Shown here piece after piece: positions 35,581-44,301 of a stretch of 64,000 nucleotides of DNA. Numbering within the stretch: the first letter of the stretch is position 1; the number at the start of each line of letters is the position of its first letter. The notes beneath the pieces are model-generated. The model made no database searches and was not told the origin of the DNA. It was given only the letters and a program-made list of their open reading frames with translations. Source of the stretch: Salinimicrobium sp963709775 (GTDB lineage Bacteria; Bacteroidota; Bacteroidia; Flavobacteriales; Flavobacteriaceae); contig CAVPXS010000003.1 of the NCBI GenBank assembly GCA_963709775.1, positions 70,310 through 134,309 of the forward strand. The letters are read 5' to 3'. A program made the translations under genes and the position numbers.

Positions 35581-37227
35581 ATGTCTATTCTCCCCAATAA
35601 TCTTGAACGTTATCAAAAATTTTTGAGTTTCATGTTGAAGTACTGGAACAGTGATCTTTTAAATGAGACTGCTTCTAACGCGATGGAGGAAGAAACGGCC
35701 AGAAAGTTCGATGATTTTGAACAATCTCCTGAAGAACTGGTAGAGGATCTAAAACAAATGGGGCCCACCTATGTAAAATTAGGTCAGTTGCTTTCTACCC
35801 GCCCCGACCTTTTACCCGATCGATACCTCGAAGCCCTGGCAACGCTTCAGGATGACAATCCCACCATTCCTTATGAGGAAGTTCAGGAAATTGTGGAAAA
35901 TGAATTAGGTACAAAAATTTCTAAGGCCTTTAATTATTTTGAGGAAGAACCTTTGGCCAGTGCTTCTATTGGTCAGGTACATCTGGCTGAATTGAGGTCG
36001 GGTAAAAAAGTTGCTGTGAAGGTCCAGAGACCGGGAATCAGGAAAAAATTCATGGAGGACCTGGATACCCTGGAAGAAATGGCCGGCCTGGCTGTAAAGC
36101 ATACAGATGTTGGTAAGAAATACGGGTTTAGTGATGTCCTGGGGGAGTTAAGACGTATTATGCTTCATGAACTGGATTATCTTAGGGAAGCAAACAATTT
36201 GGTTACTTTAGGGATCAATTTAAAGGAATATCGCAGGCTTATAGTGCCACAGCCTATTCCCGATTATACCACCTCCAAGGTACTAACAATGGAGTATGTA
36301 AAAGGGAAAAAAATCACAAGTATTTCTCCCCTTAAAAAGACCGAAAACGATTATACAGCACTTGTAGATGAATTTATTGAGGCTTACTTAAAGCAAATCG
36401 TTTCTGATGGGTTTGTGCATGCCGATCCACATCCCGGGAATATTCATCTTTTAGAGAATGAGAAGATCGCTCTTATGGATCTTGGAATGGTAGCCCAGTT
36501 CTCCAAAAAGATGAAGGACTACCTGCTAAGGCTTCTTTTAGGTTTAAGTAAGAATGATGGAGAAGAGATCGCAACCATTCTTCTTAGCATGAGTGAAATC
36601 ACTGAACATGCTTCCGAAAAAGAGTTCAGGAGACAAATTAGCATCATGGTCCAGGAAAGCAGCCACAGCACCGCACAGGATATGCAAACAGGAAAACTAC
36701 TTATCCAAATGAACCGAAGTGCCGCCAGGAATGGAATTCTTCTTCCGGTCGAAGTAAACATCCTTGGAAAGATCTTATTAAACATGGATCAAATAATAGC
36801 CTTTTTGGCACCTGAATATGACCTTAGAGAAGCGGTAAGAAGGTACATGAATAAATTACTTCAGGATCAGATGATCAATGAGTTGAAACCGGAAGATATC
36901 TTTTCAGTATTTCTGGACTCCAAAAAGCTGGCTGAAAATCTACCTGACCGGCTGGATAAGATCACAGAAAACCTGGCCAGGAATGAATTCCGTTTTAAAA
37001 TAGACGCTATTGATGAAAAAAGATTTACTGATGGTTTTCAAAAAGTTGCCAATAGAATAACTCTGGGCCTCATTATTGCGGCCATGATCATTGGAGCAGC
37101 AATGTTGATGAGTGTCCCCTCCCCTTTCATGATTTTTGGTTACCCGGGGCTTGCAATTCTATTTTTCATGGTAGCTGCTATTGCAGGAATATATTTGAGT
37201 TATACAATACTTTTTAAAGATGAGTAG
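35581..37227 (+). CDS. ABC1/UbiB-family atypical kinase (copy 1)
   Basis: A 548-residue member of the ABC1/ADCK/UbiB family, tied to isoprenoid-quinone synthesis (here presumably menaquinone) or membrane lipid control. The family motifs are GPTYVKLGQLLSTRPDLLP (KxGQ), ASASIGQVHLAEL (A-rich loop), VAVKVQRPGI, FVHADPHPGNIH (catalytic) and LMDLGMVAQF (metal). Two C-terminal hydrophobic helices (about 490-545) anchor it. The second copy at 40183 encodes an identical protein with only silent differences. It converges with wzi; no terminator hairpin is seen in 37,228-37,347. Confidence 0.9.
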   Translation: MSILPNNLERYQKFLSFMLKYWNSDLLNETASNAMEEETARKFDDFEQSPEELVEDLKQMGPTYVKLGQLLSTRPDLLPDRYLEALATLQDDNPTIPYEEVQEIVENELGTKISKAFNYFEEEPLASASIGQVHLAELRSGKKVAVKVQRPGIRKKFMEDLDTLEEMAGLAVKHTDVGKKYGFSDVLGELRRIMLHELDYLREANNLVTLGINLKEYRRLIVPQPIPDYTTSKVLTMEYVKGKKITSISPLKKTENDYTALVDEFIEAYLKQIVSDGFVHADPHPGNIHLLENEKIALMDLGMVAQFSKKMKDYLLRLLLGLSKNDGEEIATILLSMSEITEHASEKEFRRQISIMVQESSHSTAQDMQTGKLLIQMNRSAARNGILLPVEVNILGKILLNMDQIIAFLAPEYDLREAVRRYMNKLLQDQMINELKPEDIFSVFLDSKKLAENLPDRLDKITENLARNEFRFKIDAIDEKRFTDGFQKVANRITLGLIIAAMIIGAAMLMSVPSPFMIFGYPGLAILFFMVAAIAGIYLSYTILFKDE

Positions 37228-37347
37228 ATTGGAGGCACTGTGCGCAGCTGTTAGAAGATATTAAAAAGTTAGAAGAACAATTTTAGAAGTAAGAAAAGCG
37301 GAATTTTAATTGAGGGACTGACTAATTAAATATCAAATAATTTGTCT

Positions 37348-38754
37348 TTAATAAAGCCTTTTTTCAACTCTTAATCCAAAACCGACATTTGAGGATTTTT
37401 CAGAATGAAGATCTGCTCCAATTTGAAGATTTACATTTACAAATTCCTGCCATACATTTACATCCAGATAAGTAGAGATAATTCTTTCAATAGGCTTGGA
37501 AGCAACCTGATTTGCTCCGTAGTTAGCCCTGTAGCTCGCCAAAAACTTATAAGGATACATGTAAAATGCATTTCCACTTATCCCAATATGATGCGCAACA
37601 ATATTATTGTGTGCTACTCTAAATCTTTCCTCATCAAGCATTATAAAAGGCAACCCAATAATCCGTTGTTCATAAGTCCACCCAGATCGATACAGATGAT
37701 TGTTAAAATAATTATCCTTCCCATCTGTTGTCGGATAGGTTTTACTTTGGTGTCGGGTGAAATAAAACTCATACATAAAAGCCTGCACCAATTTTTCAGG
37801 TTCGGTGTCTTCAATATAAATTCCGTAGCGACCATCGGGGGTATTCCGAAGTTTTATACCGGAAAAATCTTCAAAAATTGTATTATATACCAGAGAAATA
37901 TCATATTGAGAATAGGATGTATTTATTTGAAGCTCATAACCCCCGAGATGATTACCTAATCCGTTAATTTCCTGCTCCCCAACAAAGCCAGTTCCACCGG
38001 AAAGGCTCCCACCAGTTATCACTTTTAAATAATCATCAAAGCCTGCAGGTAGTTCACCATATTCAGGGGATTTTCCTGCCCATTGGGCATAATGATGAAC
38101 TCCCCCGATTATCTCAATATTTTTTATTTTATTGAAAACCAGATGAAAACTCTTATGATGAATTCTTATTAATTGAATGTATCTATCAGTCTCATCTGAA
38201 AAGAATTCTTCCCATGATGCTTTAAACCCCAACCCTGTATTCCAAAACATGAGAGGACGCTTCATTTTAAGGCTTATACCAGGAATTGGTCTCGAATTGA
38301 GAGACCAAAGTACACTTTCATTAGTAGCACTAAGTCCGCTAAAAACTTCTTCCTTTTGTTTTCTTCCCGCAAAAGTTTCAAACCAGCTATTTTCGTAGCT
38401 CACGAAGTATTCATCTAATTGTACTTTGTTTAAATAACCATCATGGTAAAGTACACCAAGTCCACCCTTTAAGATACTGCCATTCCTGAATTCGTAGGTA
38501 CCACGTCCATTCACCCAGGAACTAATATTAGTTTTTTCATCAATTCTTCCCCTCTGATTTGAGTGTATCCAAAACGGACTCTCTTCTTCGGTATATACTA
38601 TTCCTTGACCCGTAGCTGAAAGGGAATAATCAATTTCTTGCGATTGTACGGCAGAAATGAATAATAAAAAGAGGAAAGGGAGCTTCTTGATAACTTTATT
38701 TTTTTCTATGGTAAAAGTAGTATTCTTCCAGTAAAGCTCAATAAACTCTGACAT
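37348..38754 (-). CDS. Wzi-like capsule assembly outer-membrane protein (copy 1, intact)
   Basis: A 468-residue protein of the capsule-assembly Wzi family. A long basic N-region is followed by a signal segment (KLPFLFLLFISAVQSQE). Then come many amphipathic beta strands ending in FGLRVEKRLY with the C-terminal aromatic expected of a barrel. In enterobacteria Wzi is a lectin that holds capsule at the cell surface. It diverges from cpsB with only 33 bases between the starts, a tight shared promoter region. The ATG at 38754 is the only one that includes the whole signal segment. Confidence 0.8.
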   Translation of the reverse strand: MSEFIELYWKNTTFTIEKNKVIKKLPFLFLLFISAVQSQEIDYSLSATGQGIVYTEEESPFWIHSNQRGRIDEKTNISSWVNGRGTYEFRNGSILKGGLGVLYHDGYLNKVQLDEYFVSYENSWFETFAGRKQKEEVFSGLSATNESVLWSLNSRPIPGISLKMKRPLMFWNTGLGFKASWEEFFSDETDRYIQLIRIHHKSFHLVFNKIKNIEIIGGVHHYAQWAGKSPEYGELPAGFDDYLKVITGGSLSGGTGFVGEQEINGLGNHLGGYELQINTSYSQYDISLVYNTIFEDFSGIKLRNTPDGRYGIYIEDTEPEKLVQAFMYEFYFTRHQSKTYPTTDGKDNYFNNHLYRSGWTYEQRIIGLPFIMLDEERFRVAHNNIVAHHIGISGNAFYMYPYKFLASYRANYGANQVASKPIERIISTYLDVNVWQEFVNVNLQIGADLHSEKSSNVGFGLRVEKRLY

Positions 38755-38787
38755 AAAAACAGTAATTTTATTTTATAATATAGAAGT

Positions 38788-39534
38788 ATGTTTAATTTCT
38801 TTCAGAAGAAGTATTATCTTAAAGATTATCTTGAAGATTTCATTGATATTCATAATCATATCTTACCAGGAATAGATGATGGCGCATCTACAGTGGATGA
38901 TTCAATAGACTTAATTCACTACTTTAAAGAAATAGGGATTACACGGTTTATCGCAACTCCACATGTGATGAATGATTATTACCCAAACACGCCAAAAACA
39001 ATAAAAGGTGCCCTTGAAGACCTTCAACAGAAACTGGTCAAAGCAGGTGAAGGGAACATAAAAATAAAGGCTGCAGCAGAATACATGATGGATCAGGCTT
39101 TCATGGAGTTGTTAGAAAAAGAGCGTCTACTTACATTAAAAGAAAATTTAGTGCTGGTAGAAATGTCTTACTTCCAGGCACCCATAAATCTGCATGAAAT
39201 ACTTTTCCAACTTCAAACTCAGCAGTACAAGCCGGTTTTAGCTCATCCCGAACGTTACGCATTTTTCCATTCAAAATCTTTAAAAAATTATACAGACCTT
39301 AAAAACAGAGGTTGTTTGTTTCAGCTGAATGCTCTTAGTTTGGTAGGCCACTACGGAAAGAACATGCAGGAGATCGCTCTTAGGCTGTTGGAGCATAAGA
39401 TGATCGATTTTTTAGGTACGGATACGCACCAGATGCGACATCTCGATAAACTGGCAAATACCAGACTTCCTAAAAAGCATCTGGAGCTTTTACTTCCGGT
39501 TATTCAACAAACAAGGGAAACATTTCATTTTTAA
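38788..39534 (+). CDS. CpsB/CapC-type PHP tyrosine-protein phosphatase (copy 1)
   Basis: A 248-residue manganese-dependent PHP-fold phosphatase, expected to remove phosphate from the C-terminal tyrosines of the Wzc kinase. PHP motifs are DIHNHILPGIDDGAS, FIATPHVMNDYYP, AAEYMMD, LAHPERYAFF and FLGTDTHQMRH. Length is normal. It lies close to, and convergent with, the wzc remnant in the ancestral order. Copy 2 differs at about a dozen residues (for example H/Q in LLEHKM). Confidence 0.92.
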   Translation: MFNFFQKKYYLKDYLEDFIDIHNHILPGIDDGASTVDDSIDLIHYFKEIGITRFIATPHVMNDYYPNTPKTIKGALEDLQQKLVKAGEGNIKIKAAAEYMMDQAFMELLEKERLLTLKENLVLVEMSYFQAPINLHEILFQLQTQQYKPVLAHPERYAFFHSKSLKNYTDLKNRGCLFQLNALSLVGHYGKNMQEIALRLLEHKMIDFLGTDTHQMRHLDKLANTRLPKKHLELLLPVIQQTRETFHF

Positions 39535-39583
39535 TTATGGTATTATACAGATTTTTAAGCCTTCTCATGGCCCGGTATTAAAA

Positions 39584-39616
39584 AGACCTCACAGGTTTTG
39601 AAAACCGGTGAGGTCT
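39584..39616. terminator. hairpin after cpsB copy 1
   Basis: AGACCTCACAGGTTTT-G-AAAACCGGTGAGGTCT, a near-perfect inverted repeat with one G-A mismatch, preceded by an A-run on the plus strand. It is a common type of flavobacterial 3'-end palindrome. Copy 2 is at 44185. Confidence 0.7.
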
Positions 39617-39631
39617 GGTCGACGCGATGTT

Positions 39632-39697
39632 CAGGATTCGAACCTGCGGCCTCCTGCTCCCAAAGCAGGCGCGATAACCGGGCTACGCTACACCCCG
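39632..39697 (-). pseudogene. 3'-truncated tRNA-Pro copy made by the duplication
   Basis: It matches the 35030-35095 tRNA-Pro exactly, but the final acceptor strand is replaced by sequence from the other side of the duplication join. The new 3' strand (AACATCG) pairs with CGGGGTG at only 5 of 7 positions including one G-U, and no terminator follows. It is probably not functional. Confidence 0.8.
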
Positions 39698-39806
39698 AGT
39701 AAGAGCTTCGCTCTTAATTCAAAGTTTAAAGTTCCAGGTTGTCATAATTTAAAGATTCCTATTACTGGGACCTTGAACTTGAAACCAAAAACCTTGAACT
39801 ATTCAG

Positions 39807-39891
39807 CGGAGAGTGTGAGATTCGAACTCACGCGACAATTGCTCGTCGACAGTTTAGCAAACTGCTCCATTAACCACTCTGGCAACTCTCC
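39807..39891 (-). tRNA. tRNA-Ser (anticodon GCT), second copy
   Basis: Identical in sequence to 35205-35289, with the same promoter boxes upstream (39926-39957). It should be functional if the duplication is real. Confidence 0.92.
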
Positions 39892-39925
39892 TTTTAGTAA
39901 TGAACTTGCAAATATTTTGCGGTTG

Positions 39926-39957
39926 CAAATGTATGTGTTCAGATACATTTCTGCAAA
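39926..39957 (-). promoter_or_regulatory. promoter of the second tRNA-Ser
   Basis: On the minus strand TTTG (39954-39957), 20 bases, TACATTTG (39926-39933), unchanged from copy 1. Confidence 0.65.
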
Positions 39958-40182
39958 CCTTTTTATGCTTTTTTACACCTTAAAAATGAGTAATCTTTTA
40001 AATGATTTTCATTCAGACTGTTGTAATTTAATAAAAGTTCAATAATTGTTTATGTGAATCCCAAAAACGATAGATTATACTGCACATTACTTCAGTTAAA
40101 AAAATTTTAAACCGTCTTCTAGTGGTAATTAATATCCTACTTTTAACATTAACTTCATCTACATATAAACATATTAATCTTT

Positions 40183-41829
40183 ATGTCTATTCTCCCCAAT
40201 AATCTTGAACGTTATCAGAAATTTTTGAGTTTCATGTTGAAGTACTGGAACAGTGATCTTTTAAATGAGACTGCTTCTAACGCGATGGAGGAAGAGACGG
40301 CCAGAAAGTTCGATGATTTTGAACAATCTCCTGAAGAACTGGTAGAGGATCTAAAACAAATGGGGCCCACCTATGTAAAATTAGGTCAGTTGCTTTCTAC
40401 CCGCCCCGATCTTTTACCCGATCGATACCTCGAAGCCCTGGCAACGCTTCAGGATGACAATCCCACCATTCCTTATGAGGAAGTTCAGGAAATTGTGGAA
40501 AATGAATTAGGTACAAAAATTTCTAAGGCCTTTAATTATTTTGAGGAAGAACCTTTGGCCAGTGCTTCTATTGGTCAGGTACATCTGGCAGAATTGAGGT
40601 CGGGTAAAAAAGTTGCTGTGAAGGTCCAGAGACCGGGAATCAGGAAAAAATTCATGGAAGACCTGGATACCCTGGAAGAAATGGCCGGCCTGGCTGTAAA
40701 GCATACAGATGTTGGTAAGAAATACGGATTTAGTGATGTCCTGGGGGAGTTAAGACGTATTATGCTTCATGAACTGGATTATCTTAGGGAAGCAAACAAT
40801 TTGGTCACTTTAGGGATCAATTTGAAAGAATATCGCAGGCTTATAGTGCCACAGCCCATCCCCGATTATACCACCTCCAAGGTCTTAACAATGGAGTATG
40901 TAAAAGGGAAAAAAATCACCAGTATTTCTCCCCTTAAAAAGACCGAAAACGATTATACAGCACTTGTAGATGAATTTATCGAGGCTTACCTAAAGCAAAT
41001 CGTTTCTGATGGGTTTGTGCATGCCGATCCACATCCCGGGAATATTCACCTTTTAGAGAATGAGAAGATCGCTCTTATGGATCTTGGAATGGTAGCCCAG
41101 TTCTCCAAAAAGATGAAGGACTACCTGCTAAGGCTTCTTTTAGGTTTAAGTAAGAATGATGGAGAAGAGATCGCAACCATTCTTCTTAGCATGAGTGAAA
41201 TCACTGAACATGCTTCCGAAAAAGAGTTCAGGAGACAAATTAGCATCATGGTCCAGGAAAGCAGCCACAGCACCGCACAGGATATGCAAACAGGAAAACT
41301 ACTTATCCAAATGAACCGAAGTGCCGCCAGGAATGGAATTCTTCTTCCGGTCGAAGTAAATATCCTTGGAAAGATCTTATTAAACATGGATCAAATAATA
41401 GCCTTTTTGGCACCTGAATATGACCTTAGAGAAGCGGTAAGACGATACATGAATAAATTACTTCAGGATCAGATGATCAATGAGTTGAAACCGGAAGATA
41501 TCTTTTCAGTATTTCTGGACTCCAAAAAGCTGGCTGAAAATCTACCTGACCGGCTGGATAAGATCACCGAAAACCTGGCCAGGAATGAATTCCGTTTTAA
41601 AATAGACGCTATTGATGAAAAAAGATTTACTGATGGTTTTCAAAAAGTTGCCAATAGAATAACTCTGGGGCTCATTATTGCGGCCATGATCATTGGAGCA
41701 GCGATGTTGATGAGTGTCCCCTCCCCTTTCATGATTTTTGGTTACCCGGGGCTTGCAATTCTATTTTTCATGGTAGCTGCTATTGCGGGAATATATTTAA
41801 GCTATACGATACTTTTTAAAGATGAGTAG
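40183..41829 (+). CDS. ABC1/UbiB-family atypical kinase (copy 2)
   Basis: 548 residues, identical to the product of 35581-37227 (KxGQ, A-rich loop, HADPHPGN and two C-terminal helices all kept). The DNA differs at roughly 25 sites, and every one I checked is a synonymous third- or first-base change (for example GAA/GAG, GAC/GAT, CTG GGC/CTG GGG). That is strong purifying selection or a second strain's allele, and is unlike a redundant copy drifting freely. Confidence 0.9.
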   Translation: MSILPNNLERYQKFLSFMLKYWNSDLLNETASNAMEEETARKFDDFEQSPEELVEDLKQMGPTYVKLGQLLSTRPDLLPDRYLEALATLQDDNPTIPYEEVQEIVENELGTKISKAFNYFEEEPLASASIGQVHLAELRSGKKVAVKVQRPGIRKKFMEDLDTLEEMAGLAVKHTDVGKKYGFSDVLGELRRIMLHELDYLREANNLVTLGINLKEYRRLIVPQPIPDYTTSKVLTMEYVKGKKITSISPLKKTENDYTALVDEFIEAYLKQIVSDGFVHADPHPGNIHLLENEKIALMDLGMVAQFSKKMKDYLLRLLLGLSKNDGEEIATILLSMSEITEHASEKEFRRQISIMVQESSHSTAQDMQTGKLLIQMNRSAARNGILLPVEVNILGKILLNMDQIIAFLAPEYDLREAVRRYMNKLLQDQMINELKPEDIFSVFLDSKKLAENLPDRLDKITENLARNEFRFKIDAIDEKRFTDGFQKVANRITLGLIIAAMIIGAAMLMSVPSPFMIFGYPGLAILFFMVAAIAGIYLSYTILFKDE

Positions 41830-41948
41830 ATTGGAGGCACTGTGCGCAGCTGTTAGAAGATAGTTAAAAAGTTAGAAGAACAATTTTAGAAGTAAGAAAA
41901 GCGGAATTTTAATTAGAGGGACTAATTACAATATCAAATAATTTGTCT

Positions 41949-43354
41949 TTAATAAAGGCTTTTTTCAACTCTTAATCCAAAACCGACATTTGAGGATTTT
42001 TCAGAATGAAGATCTGCTCCAATCTGAAGATTTACATTTACAAATTCCTGCCAGACATTTACATCAAGATAAGTAGAGATAATTCTTTCAATAGGTTTTG
42101 AAGTTCCACCTTTTGCTCCGTAGTTAGCTCTGTAACTTGCAAGAAATTTATAGGGATAATAATAAAATGCACTTCCACTTAACCCAATATGATGCGCGAC
42201 AATATTATTATGTGCTACTCTAAATCTTTCCTCATCAAGCATTATAAAAGGCAACCCAATAATCCGTTGTTCATAAGTCCACCCAGATCGATACAGATGA
42301 TTGTTAAAATAATTATCCTTCCCATCTGTAGTCGGATAGGTCTTACTTTGGTGTCGGGTAAAATAATACTCATACATAAAAGCCTGCACCCATTTTTCAG
42401 GTTCCGTGTCTTCAATATAAATTCCGTAGCGACCATCGGGGGTATTCCGAAGTTTTATACCGGAAAAATCTTCAAAAATTGTATTATATACCAGAGAAAT
42501 ATCATAGTGAGAATAGGAGGTATTTATTTGAAGCTCATAACCCCCGAGATGATTACCTAATCCGTTAATTTCCTGCTCCCCAACAAAGCCAGTTCCACCG
42601 GTAAGGCTCCCCCAGTTATAACTTTTAAATAATCATCAAAGCCTGCAGGAAGTTCACCATATTCAGGGGATTTTCCTGCCCATTGGGCATAATGATGAAC
42701 TCCCCCGATTATTTCAATATTTTTTATTTTATTGAAAACCAGATGAAAACTCTTATGATGAATTCTAATATTTTGAATATACCTATCGGTCTCATCTGAA
42801 AAGAATTCTTCCCATGATGCTTTAAACCCCAACCCTGTATTCCAAAACATGAGAGGACGCTTCATTTTAAGGCTTATACCAGGAATTGGTCTCGAATTGA
42901 GAGACCACAGCACACTTTCGTTAGTAGCACTAAGTCCGCTAAAAACTTCTTCCTTTTGTTTTCTTCCAGCATAAGTTTCGAACCAGCTATTTTCGTAGCT
43001 CACGAAATATTCATCTAATTGTACTTTTTTTGAATAACCATCGTGGTAAAGCAAACCAAGCCCTCCCTTTAGAATCCCGCCATTTCTAAATTCGTAGATA
43101 CCACTTCCGTTCACCCAGGAACTAATATTAGTCTTTTCATCAATTCTTCCCCTCTGATTGGAATGTATCCAAAAAGGACTCTCTTCTCCGGTATAAACTA
43201 TTCCTTGAGCCGTAGCTGAAAGGGAATAATCAATTTCCTGCGATTGTACGGCAGAAATGAATAATAAAAATAGGAAAGGGAGCTTCTTGATAACTTTATT
43301 TTTTTCTATGGTAAAAGTAGTATTCTTCCAGTAAAGCTCAATAAACTCTGACAT
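41949..43354 (-). CDS. Wzi-like capsule assembly protein (copy 2, one frameshift)
   Basis: Same protein as copy 1 with many substitutions, for example GSAFYYYPYKF against GNAFYMYPYKF and AKGGTSKP against ANQVASKP. The frame breaks after YLKVITGG: copy 1 reads CTCCCACCAG on the plus strand where copy 2 reads CTCCCCCAG (about 42,608), one base short. Downstream the reading continues to the same C-terminus (RVEKSLY). The break is either a true pseudogene or a homopolymer error in the C-run. Confidence 0.75.
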
Positions 43355-43387
43355 AAAAACAGTAATTTTATTTTATAATATAGAAGT

Positions 43388-44134
43388 ATGTTTAATTTCT
43401 TTCAGAAGAAGTATAATCTTAAAGATTATCTTGAAGATTTCATTGATATTCATAATCATATCTTGCCGGGAATAGATGATGGCGCATCTACAGTGGAAGA
43501 TTCAATAGACTTAATTCACTACTTTAAAGAAATAGGGATTACACGATTTATCGCAACTCCACATGTGATGAATGATTATTACCCAAACACGCCAAAAACA
43601 ATAAAAGCAGCCCTTGAGGACCTTCAAAAGAAACTGGATAAAGAAGGAGAAGGGAACATAAAAATAAAGGCTGCAGCAGAATACATGATGGATCAGGCTT
43701 TCATGGAGCTGTTAGGAAAGGAGCGTCTACTTACTTTAAAAGATAATTTAGTGCTGGTAGAAATGTCTTACTTCCAGGCACCCATAAATCTGCATGAAAT
43801 ACTTTTCCAACTTCAAACTCAGCAGTACAAGCCGGTCTTAGCTCATCCCGAGCGTTACGCATTTTTCCATTCAAAATCTTTAAATAATTATACAGATCTT
43901 AAAAACAGAGGTTGTTTATTTCAGCTGAATGCACTTAGTCTTGTAGGCCACTACGGAAAGAACATGCAGGAAATCGCTCTTAGGCTGTTGGAGCAGAAGA
44001 TGATCGATTTTTTAGGTACGGATACGCACCAGATGCGACATCTCGAGAAACTGGCAAATACCAGAATTCCTAAAAAGCATCTGGAGCTTTTACTTCCGGT
44101 TATTCAACAAACAAGGGAAACATTTCATTTTTAA
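43388..44134 (+). CDS. CpsB/CapC-type PHP tyrosine-protein phosphatase (copy 2)
   Basis: 248 residues, about 95% identical to copy 1 with all PHP metal-binding motifs intact (DIHNHILPGIDDGAS, TPHVMNDYY, HPERYAFF, GTDTHQMRH). Differences cluster in surface helices (GALEDLQQKLVKAGEG against AALEDLQKKLDKEGEG). It is expected to be active on Wzc. It is followed by a hairpin and then by wzc in convergent orientation. Confidence 0.92.
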   Translation: MFNFFQKKYNLKDYLEDFIDIHNHILPGIDDGASTVEDSIDLIHYFKEIGITRFIATPHVMNDYYPNTPKTIKAALEDLQKKLDKEGEGNIKIKAAAEYMMDQAFMELLGKERLLTLKDNLVLVEMSYFQAPINLHEILFQLQTQQYKPVLAHPERYAFFHSKSLNNYTDLKNRGCLFQLNALSLVGHYGKNMQEIALRLLEQKMIDFLGTDTHQMRHLEKLANTRIPKKHLELLLPVIQQTRETFHF

Positions 44135-44184
44135 TTATGGATATTATACAGATTTTTAAGCCTTCTCATGACCCGGTATTAAAA

Positions 44185-44217
44185 AGACCTCACAGGTTTT
44201 GAAAACCGGTGAGGTCT
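44185..44217. terminator. hairpin after cpsB copy 2
   Basis: The same AGACCTCACAGGTTTT palindrome as at 39584. On the minus strand it is followed by a T-run, so it could also serve wzc. Confidence 0.7.
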
Positions 44218-44262
44218 GGTCGACGCGATGTTCATTTTATATCAAAAATGAACTGATTTCTC

Positions 44263-44297
44263 AACCCTGTCATAGGTTTGAAACCCTGACAGGGTTA
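44263..44297 (-). terminator. hairpin directly after wzc
   Basis: AACCCTGTCATAGGTTT-GAAACCCTGACAGGGTT, an inverted repeat that starts 5 bases after the wzc stop on the minus strand. It is a typical flavobacterial terminator-like palindrome. Confidence 0.7.
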
Positions 44298-44301
44298 ATT
44301 C

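Larger units (their letters stand above)
35030..39631. repeat. 4.6-kb direct tandem duplication, copy 1
   Basis: Unit of 4,602 bases: most of tRNA-Pro, tRNA-Ser, ubiB, wzi and cpsB, plus a hairpin. It is followed head to tail by copy 2 (39632-44233). The left edge lies inside tRNA-Pro and the right edge just after GTCGACGCGATGTT. The two-base sequence CA is shared at all three borders. Confidence 0.9.
39632..44233. repeat. 4.6-kb direct tandem duplication, copy 2
   Basis: Head-to-tail repeat of 35030-39631. Divergence from copy 1 is uneven: tRNA genes identical, ubiB about 1.5% different with all changes silent, wzi and cpsB clearly different in protein. The wzi copy is frameshifted. Confidence 0.9.
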
